Positions 1-22,705 of a stretch of DNA of 64,000 nucleotides are shown one piece after another. The DNA is from Streptomyces sp. 71268. GTDB lineage: Bacteria > Actinomycetota > Actinomycetes > Streptomycetales > Streptomycetaceae. The stretch lies in contig NZ_CP114200.1 of assembly GCF_029392895.1 (NCBI RefSeq), positions 496,001-560,000 on the forward strand, read 5' to 3'. The notes under the pieces were generated by a model, which was not told the DNA's origin, did no database searches, and saw only the letters and a list, made by a program, of their open reading frames with translations. The position numbers and the translations under genes are program-made. Position 1 is the stretch's first letter. Every line of letters begins with the position of its first letter.

Positions 1-13660
<13,660 letters not shown>

Positions 13661-13827
13661 GCGGGTTCGCCACCCCTGCGCCGCGCGCCGGCGCCGGTGT
13701 CCGAGCGCCGCCCCGGCCGGTCCACCACGCCCTGCGGGGCGCCGCCGGGGCCGGGCCCCGACGGCGCCCCACCCGGCCCTACACCCGATCCGCCATCCGA
13801 TCCGCTTTGGCACCCCGAACCCTCGAT

Positions 13828-13832
13828 GGGAG
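13828..13832 (+). promoter_or_regulatory. Ribosome binding site of the MbtH-like gene
   Basis: GGGAG sits seven bases before the ATG at 13840. It fixes the start of this short gene, which otherwise lies in a much longer open frame. The 180 bases between the NRPS stop and this ATG show no promoter I can defend. Confidence 0.6.
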
Positions 13833-13839
13833 AACACAC

Positions 13840-14043
13840 ATGGACGAGAACGCCCGCTACCAGGTCCTGCGCAACGACGAGGACCAGTACTCGCTGTGGC
13901 TGGCCGACCTGGAGGTCCCGGCCGGCTGGCAGGCCGTGGGCAAGGAGGGCACGCAGGAGGAGTGCTCCGCCTACGTGGACGAGGTCTGGACCGACATGCG
14001 TCCGCGCAGCCTGCGCGAGCGCATGGAGCGCGTCGAGTCCTGA
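13840..14043 (+). CDS. MbtH-like NRPS accessory protein
   Basis: A 67-residue protein of the usual MbtH size. It has the family signature: N-D-E-D-Q-Y-S-L-W near the N-terminus, P-A-G-W in the middle, then E-E-C-S-A-Y-V and W-T-D-M-R-P-R-S-L-R. MbtH proteins bind the A domains of NRPSs and are often needed for their folding and adenylation activity, so this one most likely serves the synthetase ending 180 bases upstream on the same strand. The residue after S-L-W is Leu where many members have Pro, a minor deviation. The start is set by a good GGGAG site. Confidence 0.95.
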   Translation: MDENARYQVLRNDEDQYSLWLADLEVPAGWQAVGKEGTQEECSAYVDEVWTDMRPRSLRERMERVES

Positions 14044-14264
14044 CGGTTTCGCCACCATCGGCCGCCGCCTCCGGCCCAGCGTCGGGGGCGGCGGCCGGAC
14101 GGCGGGGCGTGTGGAGGCCGGGGCGGGGCGTCGCGCCGCGCCCCGGCCCCTCGCGTCACGCCACGAGGCGCCGTGACGGCAGTGGGCGCCTCCCTCTCAT
14201 TTCGCTCCTCCGGCCCGGCGGCCGCCGGCCGCCGGGGCGGGCACCACCCAGGAAAGGACCCGAC

Positions 14265-14846
14265 ATGACTCCGACGCTGCGGACCGCGCGCCTGACCCTC
14301 GTCCCCTACCGGCCCGAGGACGAGGACGCCTTCGTCGGCCTGCTGCGCGACGAGGAGGTGTGCCGCTGGATGGGCCAGGAACGCGCTCCCGAGGCGGAAC
14401 TCCGGGCCGTGTTCAAAGTGATCATGGACGAGATCTACCCCCAGAACCGGTTCGACCTCTGGGCCCTGTGGCTTGAGGGCGCGTACGTCGGCCACGCGGA
14501 GATCAAGAAGACCGGCAACGTCGACGGCTACGAGATCATCGCCGCCTTCGTCCGCGACAGTTGGGGCAAGGGACTCGGCTCGGAACTGGTCACAGAGCTG
14601 ATCCGCTACGCCGCGCGGACGCTCCGGGTCGACCGGGTCTACGGCATGGTGGGCGCGGAGAACACGGCGAGCCTGGCGCTGTGCGCGCGACTGGGCTTCA
14701 CGTTCGTCCGCGACGTGGTGGGCGACGACGGCTCGGTGACGAAGATGATGGTCGCACCGACCGGGGCCGCCCCGGGCACAGCCGTGGCCCCGGCCGACGA
14801 GACACCTGGGCGCGAACCGGCGTTGCCACCCGGCCCGCAGACCTGA
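14265..14846 (+). CDS. GNAT-family N-acetyltransferase (RimJ/RimL-like)
   Basis: A 193-residue protein. It opens with L-R-T-A-R-L-T-L-V-P-Y and R-P-E-D, typical of the RimJ/RimL branch of GNAT enzymes. The acetyl-CoA loop region shows W-G-K-G-L-G-S-E, and N-T-A-S-L-A-L-C-A-R-L-G-F-T matches the conserved C-terminal part of the fold. The last ~25 residues are a Pro/Ala-rich tail outside the domain. The start is chosen for the GGAAAGGA site at 14251-14258. It follows MbtH on the same strand after 221 bases and could acetylate the peptide product or a self-resistance target; that link is inference from position only. Confidence 0.9.
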   Translation: MTPTLRTARLTLVPYRPEDEDAFVGLLRDEEVCRWMGQERAPEAELRAVFKVIMDEIYPQNRFDLWALWLEGAYVGHAEIKKTGNVDGYEIIAAFVRDSWGKGLGSELVTELIRYAARTLRVDRVYGMVGAENTASLALCARLGFTFVRDVVGDDGSVTKMMVAPTGAAPGTAVAPADETPGREPALPPGPQT

Positions 14847-15228
14847 GCGCGGCCGGCCCGGAGCCGGCCGCCGTAAGCCACGACGAGCCACCACGCCGTG
14901 GCGAGGGACGGTGGCGGCCCCGCGCCGGGGCGGGCGGGGCGCGCGTGCGCGGCGTACGGCTCGCGCACGCGCCCGTACGGGCCGGACGGTGGACCGCCAC
15001 CACGAGGCGTCCGCCGGCGGGGCCGCGCCTCCGTGATGCGCTGGCCCCGTCCGGGCTGTCGGTCGACAGTCTCGCCCGAGACGACAAAGCCGTAGGCGAA
15101 AAGTACCGCCATCGCACCGACAAGTGACATGACGTCAGATTCGCAGCTACCTACGCTGGTTCCACCAGGCGCGCGCCACTGCCACGCCACGGACGCCCAA
15201 GCGACCCCAGGTATCTCGGGAGCCTCCA
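14847..15228. other. Intergenic stretch without a recognised gene
   Basis: About 380 bases between the acetyltransferase and the secreted PEBP-like gene. The open frames here on both strands have no recognisable motif and look like high-GC chance frames. It probably marks the right edge of the peptide cluster and holds the promoter of the next gene, but I see no convincing -35/-10 pair. Confidence 0.4.
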
Positions 15229-15810
15229 GTGAAAAGTGCACGAATCGCGCTCTGTGCCCTGCTCGTCACCGGGGCTGTCGGCCTCTCGCCAGCCACCGCT
15301 TCGTCGACCTCGACGAGCCGGAGCGCGTTCACCCTCTCCAGCGCCGCGTTCGCCGACGGCGGCGTCATCCCCAAGGTCCACGAGTGCACCAGCGGCGGCG
15401 GCAACGACCCCGGCAAGCGGAACGAGTCCCCTCCCCTGACCTGGTCGGGCGCGCCGACCGCCGCCAAGAGCTACGCGATCGTCATGCGCGACCTCGACAA
15501 CGCCAACCTCGTTCACTGGGTCATCTACGACATCCCGGCCAACACGAGCGCGCTCCCCCAGAACGTCGACCACGCATACCAGCCCTCCGTCCCGGCGGGG
15601 GCCAGGCAGGTCTACTACCGTGGCAGCGCGAGCCTCTACGGCTACCAGGGACCGTGCTCGCCCTCGACGGTGAACACCTACGAGTTCGTCGTCCACGCGC
15701 TCAACCGGACGTCGCTGACCAACCTGAACTCCAACTCGTCGACCCGGACCGCCGCCAGGGAGATCGCCGCGGCGACGATCGGGTCAGCCAGGATCACCGG
15801 CGAGTCCTAG
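15229..15810 (+). CDS. Secreted YbhB/YbcL-type PEBP-like protein
   Basis: A 193-residue protein starting at a GTG with a GGGAG site six bases upstream. Residues 1-25 form a signal peptide (short Lys/Arg start, hydrophobic A-L-C-A-L-L-V core, A-T-A cleavage region), so the product is exported. The body carries PEBP (Raf kinase inhibitor-like) signatures: S-P-P-L-T-W-S-G, Y-A-I-V-M-R-D-L-D, H-W-V-I-Y-D-I-P-A and Y-Q-G-P-C-S-P followed by Y-E-F-V-V-H-A-L. Bacterial members bind small ligands and their physiological role is mostly unknown. It converges on the caspase-like gene; the stop codons are 54 bases apart. Confidence 0.92.
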   Translation: MKSARIALCALLVTGAVGLSPATASSTSTSRSAFTLSSAAFADGGVIPKVHECTSGGGNDPGKRNESPPLTWSGAPTAAKSYAIVMRDLDNANLVHWVIYDIPANTSALPQNVDHAYQPSVPAGARQVYYRGSASLYGYQGPCSPSTVNTYEFVVHALNRTSLTNLNSNSSTRTAAREIAAATIGSARITGES

Positions 15811-15864
15811 CGTCACCGCGCGCCGCCCGCTGGCCACAGCGCACCGCTCGCCGCGCGCCGCCAC

Positions 15865-17849
15865 TCAGCGCCTCAGGTCGACCGCGAGCGAGTAGAGCCG
15901 GGCCGACTGGGCCTTGCGACCGTTGTTGTCGGCGACCAGGTACAGCGGGCGCGCGCCCTTGTGTTCGCCGTCCTTCCACTCGGGGCCGAGGGCCATGCCC
16001 TCCACGTTCTGCAGGATCGGATTGCTCTGCGGCTCGTCCGACGTCACCCCGCCGCTCGGGCACTTCTGGAGGTCGAGCAGCGGTTTCGACTGCTTGTGGA
16101 GCAGGGCGTCGGCCGTGCCCTCGTCCAACGCGTCGATGTCCGAGACGTCCACGGCGTCGGCCACGTCCACCACGTAGACGCGGATGCCGTTGCCCAGGCC
16201 GCGCAGGTAGCCGCGCTCGAGGGCCAGCAGCCGCGTGTCGTCCACGGCGATCAGGTCGCTGAGGTAGTGCCCCTCCTCCGTCTGGTAGGCGAACTGCTTG
16301 TCGGGCACGTAGTCGCCGCCCGGCCTGCCCCGGAGGCGCTGGATGCGGACCTGGTGCCGCCCGTGCACGTCCGCGTCGCGGATGAGCGGCCCCTCGGAGC
16401 CGGTGTAGAGGTACGTGCCGCTCTCCGTGACGGTCAGGGATTCGAGGCTGCGCGAGCGCGGCGCCTCGCCGCGCGGCGGCGGGTAGAACTCGTCGGGCAG
16501 CTCGAAGTCCCTGCCGATCTGCCGTCCGGTGGCCAGGTCGAACCGGCGCAGCGCGGGCCCCGCTCGGCGGTGGCCAGCACGGTCTTCCCGCTCTTCTCGA
16601 TGACCAGGCCCTCGCCGTCGAACTCGGTGAACTTCCCCCCGTCCGCCCGGTAGAGCCCGAGCAACCCGGTGACCTCCGGCCGCAGCGCCCGTGGGGAGCC
16701 GAGCTTGAGCCGGAACAACTGCCCCGGCTCCTCGTCGCGCAGCGCGATGGCCCCGGTCTCCGCGCCCCCGGTGAGGGCCAGCGCCGACAGTCCCTCCACC
16801 TTGGTGCCCTGCCACTCGTCGTGCTCGTTCAGCGCGTCGGAGACGCTGAGGAGCGTGGCCTTGGCGCCCTTGCCGCAGGGGCCGGTCAGCACCGGCGCGG
16901 CCTTGGCCTCGGGCGCGCGGGCCGGCCGGCCGTCGTCGGCCAGTTCGTGACCGGTGAGGCCGCCGGCCGCCGCGACACCGGCCAGCACCGCCCCGGCCGT
17001 GGCGAGCCGCACCCTGTTCCAGTACGGAACGTGGGGCGGCACCGGCTCCACCGGGCTCAGCCGGTTGCGGATGAAGGGGAGCTTGCCGACGTCGTGGGAG
17101 TCCTGCTTGCCGGGCAGCGGCAGGTTCCGTTTGCCCAGCGACCGCCTGATCGCCGCGTAGACGTCGTCGAGGGAGAGGTGCCGCTGCTCGGCGCGGTCCG
17201 GCACGCCCTGCCGGATGACGTTGAGCAACTCCCCCGTGAAGGCCGTGTAGGGCTCCCCGCCCGGCGCCATCGCCAACGCGTTGCGCGGCGTCGCCGTCAT
17301 GACGTACGAACCCTCGATGGCCACCAGGTCGTCCACCTCGTGGGAGGACAGGCCCTCCACCGCGTTGCCGCTGTAACAGCAGTCGAGGATCACGACGCGG
17401 CGCCCGATGGTCGCGCGGTGTTCCAGCAGGATGTCGCGGAGCGTGGCGTACCGCACCGCGGTCTCGCTGTAGTGCCGGTGGGTGGCCCGGTGGGTGAGGT
17501 GGAGTTCGCCGTTGCCGTGCAGGACGCCGTGGCCCGCGTAGTAGATCAGTAGCGTGTCGGTGGCCAGTTCGGCGGCCTCGCGGATGGGCAGGGTCACGCC
17601 CTCGACGGTCGCCGGGTCCGACACCACCTTCATCCGCTCCGGCGGGACGCCCCACACGTCGGGGTCGCGCAACTCCCGCGCCAGGGCCTCGACATTGCGC
17701 GCCACGGAGGGCAGTCGCGGCAGCTCCCGCTCGTTGTACGTGCTGACGCCGATGAGGACGCAGGCCGATCTCGCCGGGTCGATGCGTTCGGTGAGCCCCT
17801 CCCGCGCCGCCCGCGCGCCGGCGGCCACGATGGCGTCCGGTCCCCTCAT
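15865..17849 (-). CDS. Caspase-like peptidase with C-terminal esterase/phytase-like domain, interrupted by a one-base frameshift
   Basis: From the ATG at 17849 the first ~430 residues read well. The caspase (peptidase C14) domain covers about residues 25-260, with L-I-Y-Y-A-G-H-G (His107) and I-L-D-C-C-Y-S-G (catalytic Cys158 expected). A short hydrophobic segment at ~300-320 could be a membrane anchor. Near base 16560 the frame breaks in a run of four identical bases. The other frame then continues with L-R-R-F-D-L-A-T-G and ends with N-V-E-G-M-A-L-G-P and Y-L-V-A-D-N-N-G, resembling phytase-like esterase domains (DUF3616/pfam13449 style). Adding one base gives exactly 662 codons, so a single indel explains everything. 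Without it the N-terminal frame stops at 16434 and yields a 471-residue protein with a nonsense tail. The start overlaps the stop of the EACC1 gene by ATGA, indicating translational coupling. Confidence 0.85.
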
Positions 17850-18217
17850 GTCGGGTCCTCGCGCAGCAGCTCGTCCAGCGCCCGGCGAACGGCGTCCGGG
17901 TCGCTCACGTCGACGCCGGTGAGCGTGACGCGCCTGCCGTCCCGCTCGACGGTGAGGGAGGACTCGCCGCGGGTGGCGTGCGCGGCGCGCCAGGTGGCGA
18001 TGGCCACGGCGAGCGCGCCGAGCTGCACCGACGAGTCGAAGACGAACTGGATGACGTCGAAGGCCCCGCCCATCTCGCCGGGTCGCGGCGCCGAACCGAG
18101 CCGCCCCAGGTGAACGCCGTCGGCCCGCAGCCGCGAGGCGGCGTCACCGAGCCACTGGTACAGCGAGTGAGGGTCGTTGTCGTTGCTCGGGTTGTGCACC
18201 CGAAGCTGGATGTCCAT
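17846..18217 (-). CDS. Effector-associated constant component EACC1-like protein
   Basis: A 123-residue protein. Visible features match EACC1: an N-terminal strand M-D-I-Q-L-R-V, then S-L-Y-Q-W-L-G-D, the P-G-E-M-G-G motif at residues 46-51, a hydrophobic helix around L-G-A-L-A-V-A-I-A-T-W-R, and an alternating C-terminal strand/helix (V-T-L-T-G-V-D-V-S-D-P-D-A-V). EACC1 is known from comparative genomics as a small constant partner of variable effectors, often caspase- or trypsin-like peptidases, in predicted biological-conflict systems of multicellular bacteria; its biochemistry is not established. The ATGA overlap with the downstream caspase gene fits that pairing. The start follows a GGGGGCAAGG purine-rich stretch. 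Confidence 0.75.
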   Translation of the reverse strand: MDIQLRVHNPSNDNDPHSLYQWLGDAASRLRADGVHLGRLGSAPRPGEMGGAFDVIQFVFDSSVQLGALAVAIATWRAAHATRGESSLTVERDGRRVTLTGVDVSDPDAVRRALDELLREDPT

Positions 18218-18316
18218 GCCTTGCCCCCGTGATGTGAGCCCATCCGATGCTCGCACTCCGCACCTACCCACCGGGCCGACCCAACGAGCCCGTGGCACGG
18301 TCGACGGGCGGTGCCG

Positions 18317-18351
18317 TACAAGTATGCGACGAGGCCGGCTGGCGAGCGCAA
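18317..18351 (-). promoter_or_regulatory. Possible promoter of the EACC1-caspase operon
   Basis: On the minus strand TTGCGC (18351-18346) is followed after 19 bases by CATACT (18326-18321). This would place the start of transcription about 95 bases before the EACC1 ATG. The spacer is longer than ideal, so this is only a candidate. The rest of 18218-18540 shows no gene on either strand. Confidence 0.3.
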
Positions 18352-18540
18352 CTCGCGTTTCCGGAGCCGTGTTTGAGGGAGCGGCGGCGCGGGCGAGGCG
18401 AACCCTCCGCCCTGCTGACGTACGCCGAGCGGGAGGCCGAGGCGTAGGGCGGTCCGGCCTCGCGTCCGGCGCCCCGGAGAGGCCAACGGCCCCTCGGGCG
18501 TGCCGAGAAGCCGTTGCCGCGCTCGCTGACCGGACCTCGC

Positions 18541-18681
18541 CTACCGGACCCGCGCCCACCACATCGCGAGACCGATGACGGCGGTACCGCACGCGTACGA
18601 CGCGCCGCGCAGGAAGTTGGTGGCGACGAGTCGACCGTAACGCCGCCATCGAACCGCTGGACGCTGCCTCATAGACTGCAC
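18541..18681 (-). CDS. Small basic, probably membrane-associated protein (46 aa)
   Basis: A short frame starting at GTG 18681 with a GAAAGGGG site six bases upstream. The peptide is Arg-rich at the N-terminus (R-Q-R, R-W-R-R-Y-G-R) and then has a hydrophobic stretch A-S-Y-A-C-G-T-A-V-I-G-L-A-M-W-W ending in A-R-V-R, the look of a tiny single-span membrane protein. Third codon positions are mostly G or C, more so in the second half. It lies upstream of, and on the same strand as, the EACC1-caspase pair, separated by ~320 bases. I do not recognise a named family, and a chance frame cannot be excluded. Confidence 0.4.
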   Translation of the reverse strand: MQSMRQRPAVRWRRYGRLVATNFLRGASYACGTAVIGLAMWWARVR

Positions 18682-19199
18682 GTGGAGCCCCTTTCGTGAA
18701 CACACGAACCGACGGTGGTTCCGCGCGAGGGGGCCTCACAGCCGCAGGTTGGTCGCCGGATGGCTGCACTCGGGCTCCCTCGCGCTCTGTCGAGCTTACG
18801 AGATTGCGCGCTTGTGAATTCACCCGGGGTGCCCTGTCTCTCGGCCTCGAACTCCCCGTAGGCCTAAGGTCGGTGGAAGCGCGGCCGCCCGTGGCGGGGA
18901 ACGCCCAGGTCACGCCGTGCGCGCCGGGGGCGCGCCACTGCCTGCTCGCGCATCGGCCGTCGACACGCGCGGCACCACTGGTCGCCCACTCGTTCAACGC
19001 CTCGCGTCACGCGAGCGGTTGCCGCCCCGTGGGTGGCGTGCACCGGGTGCGGTGGTGCTAGGGACACCCGGAGCCTGGGGCCGCGCACCCGTGTGCCGCG
19101 CGGTCTCGTACGGGAGCGTGTTGCCCGTGCCCAGACGGCACACGGGACACCCACCGGGGTCGCGATCGACGCGGGCCGGGCCAAGCCAGGGAGAACACG
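18682..19199. other. Intergenic stretch without a recognised gene
   Basis: Just over 500 bases between the small minus-strand gene and the serine hydrolase on the plus strand. The base composition around 18780-18830 is slightly richer in A/T than the surroundings, as expected for divergent promoters. I see no convincing gene or hairpin here. Confidence 0.35.
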
Positions 19200-20345
19200 A
19201 TGAACCGTCAGCGCGTCCGCGTCACCGCCGCCCTTCTCACCGCCGCCGCGCTCGTGGGTGTGACCGCCCCGACGGCCGCCGCCGACGACAACGCCCACGG
19301 TGCGCGACACGGTACCCATGGCGGCACGGCACCCACCGTGCGGGAGCGGCTCGACCTGCTTGTCGATGCGGACGGGGTGCCGGGGGCCCTGGCGTACGAG
19401 GGGCGCCGTACCGTCAGGGCCGGGACGGCCGAACTCGGCAGCGGGAAGCCGATGGTTGGGGCCGAGGGGCGGTTCCGCATGGGGAGCAACACCAAGGCGT
19501 TCACCGCCGCCGCCGTGATGCGCCTGGTGGTCGACGGCAGGCTGCGCGTGGACGACCGCGCCGGACGCTACGTGCCGCAGCTCGCCGACAGCCCGATCAC
19601 CATCCGGCAACTCCTCAAGCAGCGCAGCGGCCTCGCCGACTACGCGGGGTTGGTCGACTGGGAGAAGCCCCTGAGCGACGAGGGATATCTCGGCCTGGTG
19701 CTCAAGGAGGACCTCCAGTTCGAGGCCGGTACGGAGTGGGGTTACTCCAACAGCAACTACCTCGTGCTCGGCATGGTGATCACCCGGGCCTCCGGCACCG
19801 ACTACCGCACGTACATCGAGCGCACCATCCTCAAGCCGCTGCGCCTTGAGTCCACGTACTGGCCCGGCCCTGGCGAACTCACCCCGCGCGGCCCGCACGC
19901 CCGCAACTACGGCGTCCACCCGCTCCACCCCGAGCAGGGCCTGACGGACGTGACGGAGCTGCCGGCGTACGAGTTCTTCGGCGCGTCCGGTGGTCTGGTG
20001 ACGACACCGAAGGACCTGAACGCCTTCTGGGACGGCCTGTTCGGCGGCAAGCTGCTGCCGCGCTGGGCGCTGCGGCAGATGACGCACGACACGACCGAGG
20101 TCGGCGGTCGCGACGTGTATCCGGAGGGCAGCCGGTACGGGTACGGCGTGGCGAGCATCCCGCTCTCCTGCGGCGGGGCGTACTGGGGCCACGGCGGCGA
20201 CCTGCCCGGCGTCTCGGTGGGCGGCGGTCGCGCCACCGACGGCCGGGGCACCGTCACCGTCTACACCACCACCGTGGCGGCCCAGGGCTCCAGGCTCGCC
20301 CACCTCCAGGGCGCGGTGGACGCCGCCCTGTGCGACGGACGCTGA
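19200..20345 (+). CDS. Secreted serine hydrolase, beta-lactamase/DD-peptidase fold
   Basis: A 381-residue protein. Residues 1-28 form a signal peptide ending in A-A-A. The serine beta-lactamase/penicillin-binding signatures are present: S96-N-T-K99 as the SxxK nucleophile motif, Y-S-N in W-G-Y-S-N-S-N-Y as the YxN motif, and H-G-G in Y-W-G-H-G-G-D as the third box. This arrangement is typical of class C-like esterases and D-alanyl-D-alanine carboxypeptidases (R61 type), so a role on cell-wall peptides or small esters outside the cell is likely. The start has an AGGGAG site at the right distance. Resistance activity cannot be read from the sequence. Confidence 0.93.
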   Translation: MNRQRVRVTAALLTAAALVGVTAPTAAADDNAHGARHGTHGGTAPTVRERLDLLVDADGVPGALAYEGRRTVRAGTAELGSGKPMVGAEGRFRMGSNTKAFTAAAVMRLVVDGRLRVDDRAGRYVPQLADSPITIRQLLKQRSGLADYAGLVDWEKPLSDEGYLGLVLKEDLQFEAGTEWGYSNSNYLVLGMVITRASGTDYRTYIERTILKPLRLESTYWPGPGELTPRGPHARNYGVHPLHPEQGLTDVTELPAYEFFGASGGLVTTPKDLNAFWDGLFGGKLLPRWALRQMTHDTTEVGGRDVYPEGSRYGYGVASIPLSCGGAYWGHGGDLPGVSVGGGRATDGRGTVTVYTTTVAAQGSRLAHLQGAVDAALCDGR

Positions 20346-20567
20346 CCCGGCCTGGCCCTCGGTGGAGTCGGCGCCCCGGCACTCCTCGACCGCGCCGGCC
20401 CCGGCGGCCCGGGCCCGGCCGACAACCGCTCCCGGCGGGTTCCGCACCCGGGGCGCGAGGCGCCACAATGCCCGTGTCCGCGAGGACGCCCGGGGCCACG
20501 ACGCACCACTAGAACGCACCGCCACGGCACACCGCCACGACCGTGCCCAGGACCGGAGGTAGCGCGC

Positions 20568-21389
20568 ATGACCAGCCAGTTCGACGGCCTGGCCGATGAC
20601 TACGCGCGCATGGCCCCCGAGCATCCGGTGCGCGCGTACGTCGAACGGCACACCCTGTTGGCAACGCTCGGCGACGTACACGGCACCAGGGCCCTCGACC
20701 TGGGCTGCGGCGCGGGGATGTACACCCGGTTGCTGCGCGAGCGCGGGGCCGTGGACGTCACCGGCACCGACGTGTCCGAGGGCATGCTGGAGATCGCCCG
20801 CCGCAGGGAGCGCGCGGACGGGCTCGGCGTGCGCTACCTCCGACGGGACGCCACCAGGGCGGACGACCCGGTCGACAGCGCGCTCGACGGCGCCTTCGAG
20901 CTGGTCGTCAGCGTGTACGCGCTGCCGTACGCGGCCACGGAGGAGGAACTGACCACCATGTGCCGCACGGCACGCCGGGCGCTCGGCCCCTCGGGTGGCC
21001 GCCTCGTCGCCGTCACGCTGGAGCCGGAGATCTCCACGGAGCCCGGGTACTACGACGCGTACGGGTTCGAGGTCGCCGCGCTCGCAGACGCCGACGGCGC
21101 GGCGGCCGACGGGGCGCCGATCCGGGTGACGCTCCGGTGGGCGGACACCGTCATCCCGCTCGACGTGCGGCGGTGGTCGGCGCGGACCATCGAACGGGCG
21201 CTGCGTCGCGCCGGGTTCGACACGGTTGAACGGGTCCGGCCGCGCGTCTCCGACGAGGGGCGACAGCGGTTCGGCGACTCCTACTGGCGCGACTACCTCA
21301 ACCGCCCGCACCTGCTGATCCTCGACTGCGCGGCGGGCCCGACCGCACACCGCACCACCGACCCCGGCCTGGGCGCCCCCGCTCCGTGA
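20568..21389 (+). CDS. Class I SAM-dependent methyltransferase
   Basis: A 273-residue protein with GGAGG eight bases before the ATG. Motif I is clear as A-L-D-L-G-C-G-A-G-M-Y, followed by G-T-D-V-S-E-G-M-L-E-I-A, which supplies the acidic residue for the SAM ribose. Then comes the motif IV-like F-E-L-V-V-S-V-Y-A-L-P-Y. This is the Methyltransf_11/25 fold, cytoplasmic, with an unknown small-molecule substrate. The C-terminal half (residues ~150-260) is a substrate-recognition region I cannot assign. It stands alone, 222 bases after the serine hydrolase. Confidence 0.92.
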   Translation: MTSQFDGLADDYARMAPEHPVRAYVERHTLLATLGDVHGTRALDLGCGAGMYTRLLRERGAVDVTGTDVSEGMLEIARRRERADGLGVRYLRRDATRADDPVDSALDGAFELVVSVYALPYAATEEELTTMCRTARRALGPSGGRLVAVTLEPEISTEPGYYDAYGFEVAALADADGAAADGAPIRVTLRWADTVIPLDVRRWSARTIERALRRAGFDTVERVRPRVSDEGRQRFGDSYWRDYLNRPHLLILDCAAGPTAHRTTDPGLGAPAP

Positions 21390-21514
21390 CGCGGCCGGGT
21401 GCCGCCCGTACGTCGGCCCGGCCCACACGGGCTTCGCGACGAGTGTGACGGACTCCGGCCGGGAGCCCGTCCGGTGCGCCGCTACCACGTGCGCGCGTGT
21501 ACGCGGGCGTGTGT

Positions 21515-21536
21515 GCGGGCGTGCGAGTACGCCCGC
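21515..21536 (+). terminator. GC-rich hairpin downstream of the methyltransferase
   Basis: GCGGGCGT and ACGCCCGC form a perfect eight-base-pair stem with a six-base loop, inside a strikingly G/T-biased stretch at 21485-21550. There is no T-run, which is usual for actinomycete terminators. The remaining ~580 bases between 21390 and 21972 show no gene. Confidence 0.4.
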
Positions 21537-21972
21537 GTGCCTGTGTGCTGGGCGGCCTTCGGCACCGCTGCGGTTGGCACGCTGGTGGGGTAAGGTCGCC
21601 CCGAGCGTGACCTCTGCGGCACCCCGGGACGCGCGGTCCTTGGGAATGCCGGTCTCGCCGCCTCGGTGACCCGGACAGCGGTCGCCGATGTCACCTGTCT
21701 CGGCCAGGAATTCCGGTCGGCACCCGAACCGAACCGGTCCCGTCCGTAGCCCTCCGACCGGCCTCGCATCGGTCCGATCCCAGCCTGGCCGCCCCGGACC
21801 GTCTGGCCGTCTGGCCGTCTGACAGCAACCGGATTTCGCCGCCGGCGAGTTGGCTCGTTGGTCATTGGCACCCATCGTCGCGCTGGTGGCCCTTGGGCCG
21901 GACACACCGACAGGGCCCCGTCGAGCGCACCCGTCAACACGCGCACACCCACCACGAAAGGAAGCACCCGGC

Positions 21973-22482
21973 ATGAACGTGCCCACCCGTCTCACCGACG
22001 GCTCCGAGCGTCAGACGCTCGACTACGTACTCGACCACACACGGGCCGAACTGATCGACACGGTCCGCGACCTCTCCGAAGCGGAGGTGCGCCAGCGCCG
22101 CGTCTCGTCCCTGACGACGCCGATCGGACTGATCAAGCACGCCGCGTTCGCGGAGCGGAAGTGGTTCCAGCACATCCTGGGCGGCTTGCCGGAAGCCGCG
22201 TGCGACGGATCGATGGTGGGCGAGGAGAGCTTCGTGGCCAGCGACGGTGAGACCCTCGCCGACGTGATCGCCGAGTTCGAGCGGGCCAGCGACCGCGCGC
22301 GAACCATCGCCGCGGACATCGACCTGGACGCCACCCGACACCACCCGTCCTGCGGCACCGTGACCCTGCGCTGGATCTACCTGCTCATGATCCAGGAGTT
22401 CGCCCGCCACGCCGGCCACAACGACATCCTGCGGGAACAGACCCTCGACAGCCGCGACGCCGCTGACCGCCAACCCCGTTAG
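21973..22482 (+). CDS. DinB-like (DUF664) protein
   Basis: A 169-residue protein of the DinB_2/DUF664 type, a four-helix bundle related to thiol-dependent enzymes and often metal-binding. Visible family features are the early helix L-D-Y-V-L-D-H-T-R-A-E-L, S-L-T-T-P-I-G-L-I-K-H-A-A-F-A-E-R-K-W-F (His in the first metal-ligand region), and the C-terminal F-A-R-H-A-G-H-N-D-I-L-R-E, which supplies the last His pair. The start at 21973 is preferred over an upstream in-frame codon because AAAGGAAG lies just ahead and family members begin with this helix. Substrate unknown. Confidence 0.9.
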   Translation: MNVPTRLTDGSERQTLDYVLDHTRAELIDTVRDLSEAEVRQRRVSSLTTPIGLIKHAAFAERKWFQHILGGLPEAACDGSMVGEESFVASDGETLADVIAEFERASDRARTIAADIDLDATRHHPSCGTVTLRWIYLLMIQEFARHAGHNDILREQTLDSRDAADRQPR

Positions 22483-22705
22483 CCGCCGGGCCCGGTCCGA
22501 GCCGTCACGACCGTCCCGCCCCATCGCACCGAGCCGGCCACCGGGCGCGATCGATGGCCCCGGTGGCGTTCGCCCGGTGGGTTCGGAGTGCCGGGCTGAG
22601 CTGATCGTCCACCCGGGCGAAGGGCCCTGCCGCCTCATCCCTTTCACGATGCCCGCCGGATGGTCGGCCGCGTGCGTCAGGGGGTACGCGGCGCCACCGC
22701 GCGGC

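Noticed and set aside
18846..21995. Very long minus-strand frame over the serine hydrolase and methyltransferase
   Set aside because: Both plus-strand genes have clear catalytic motifs. The minus-strand translation lacks any domain and is a shadow.
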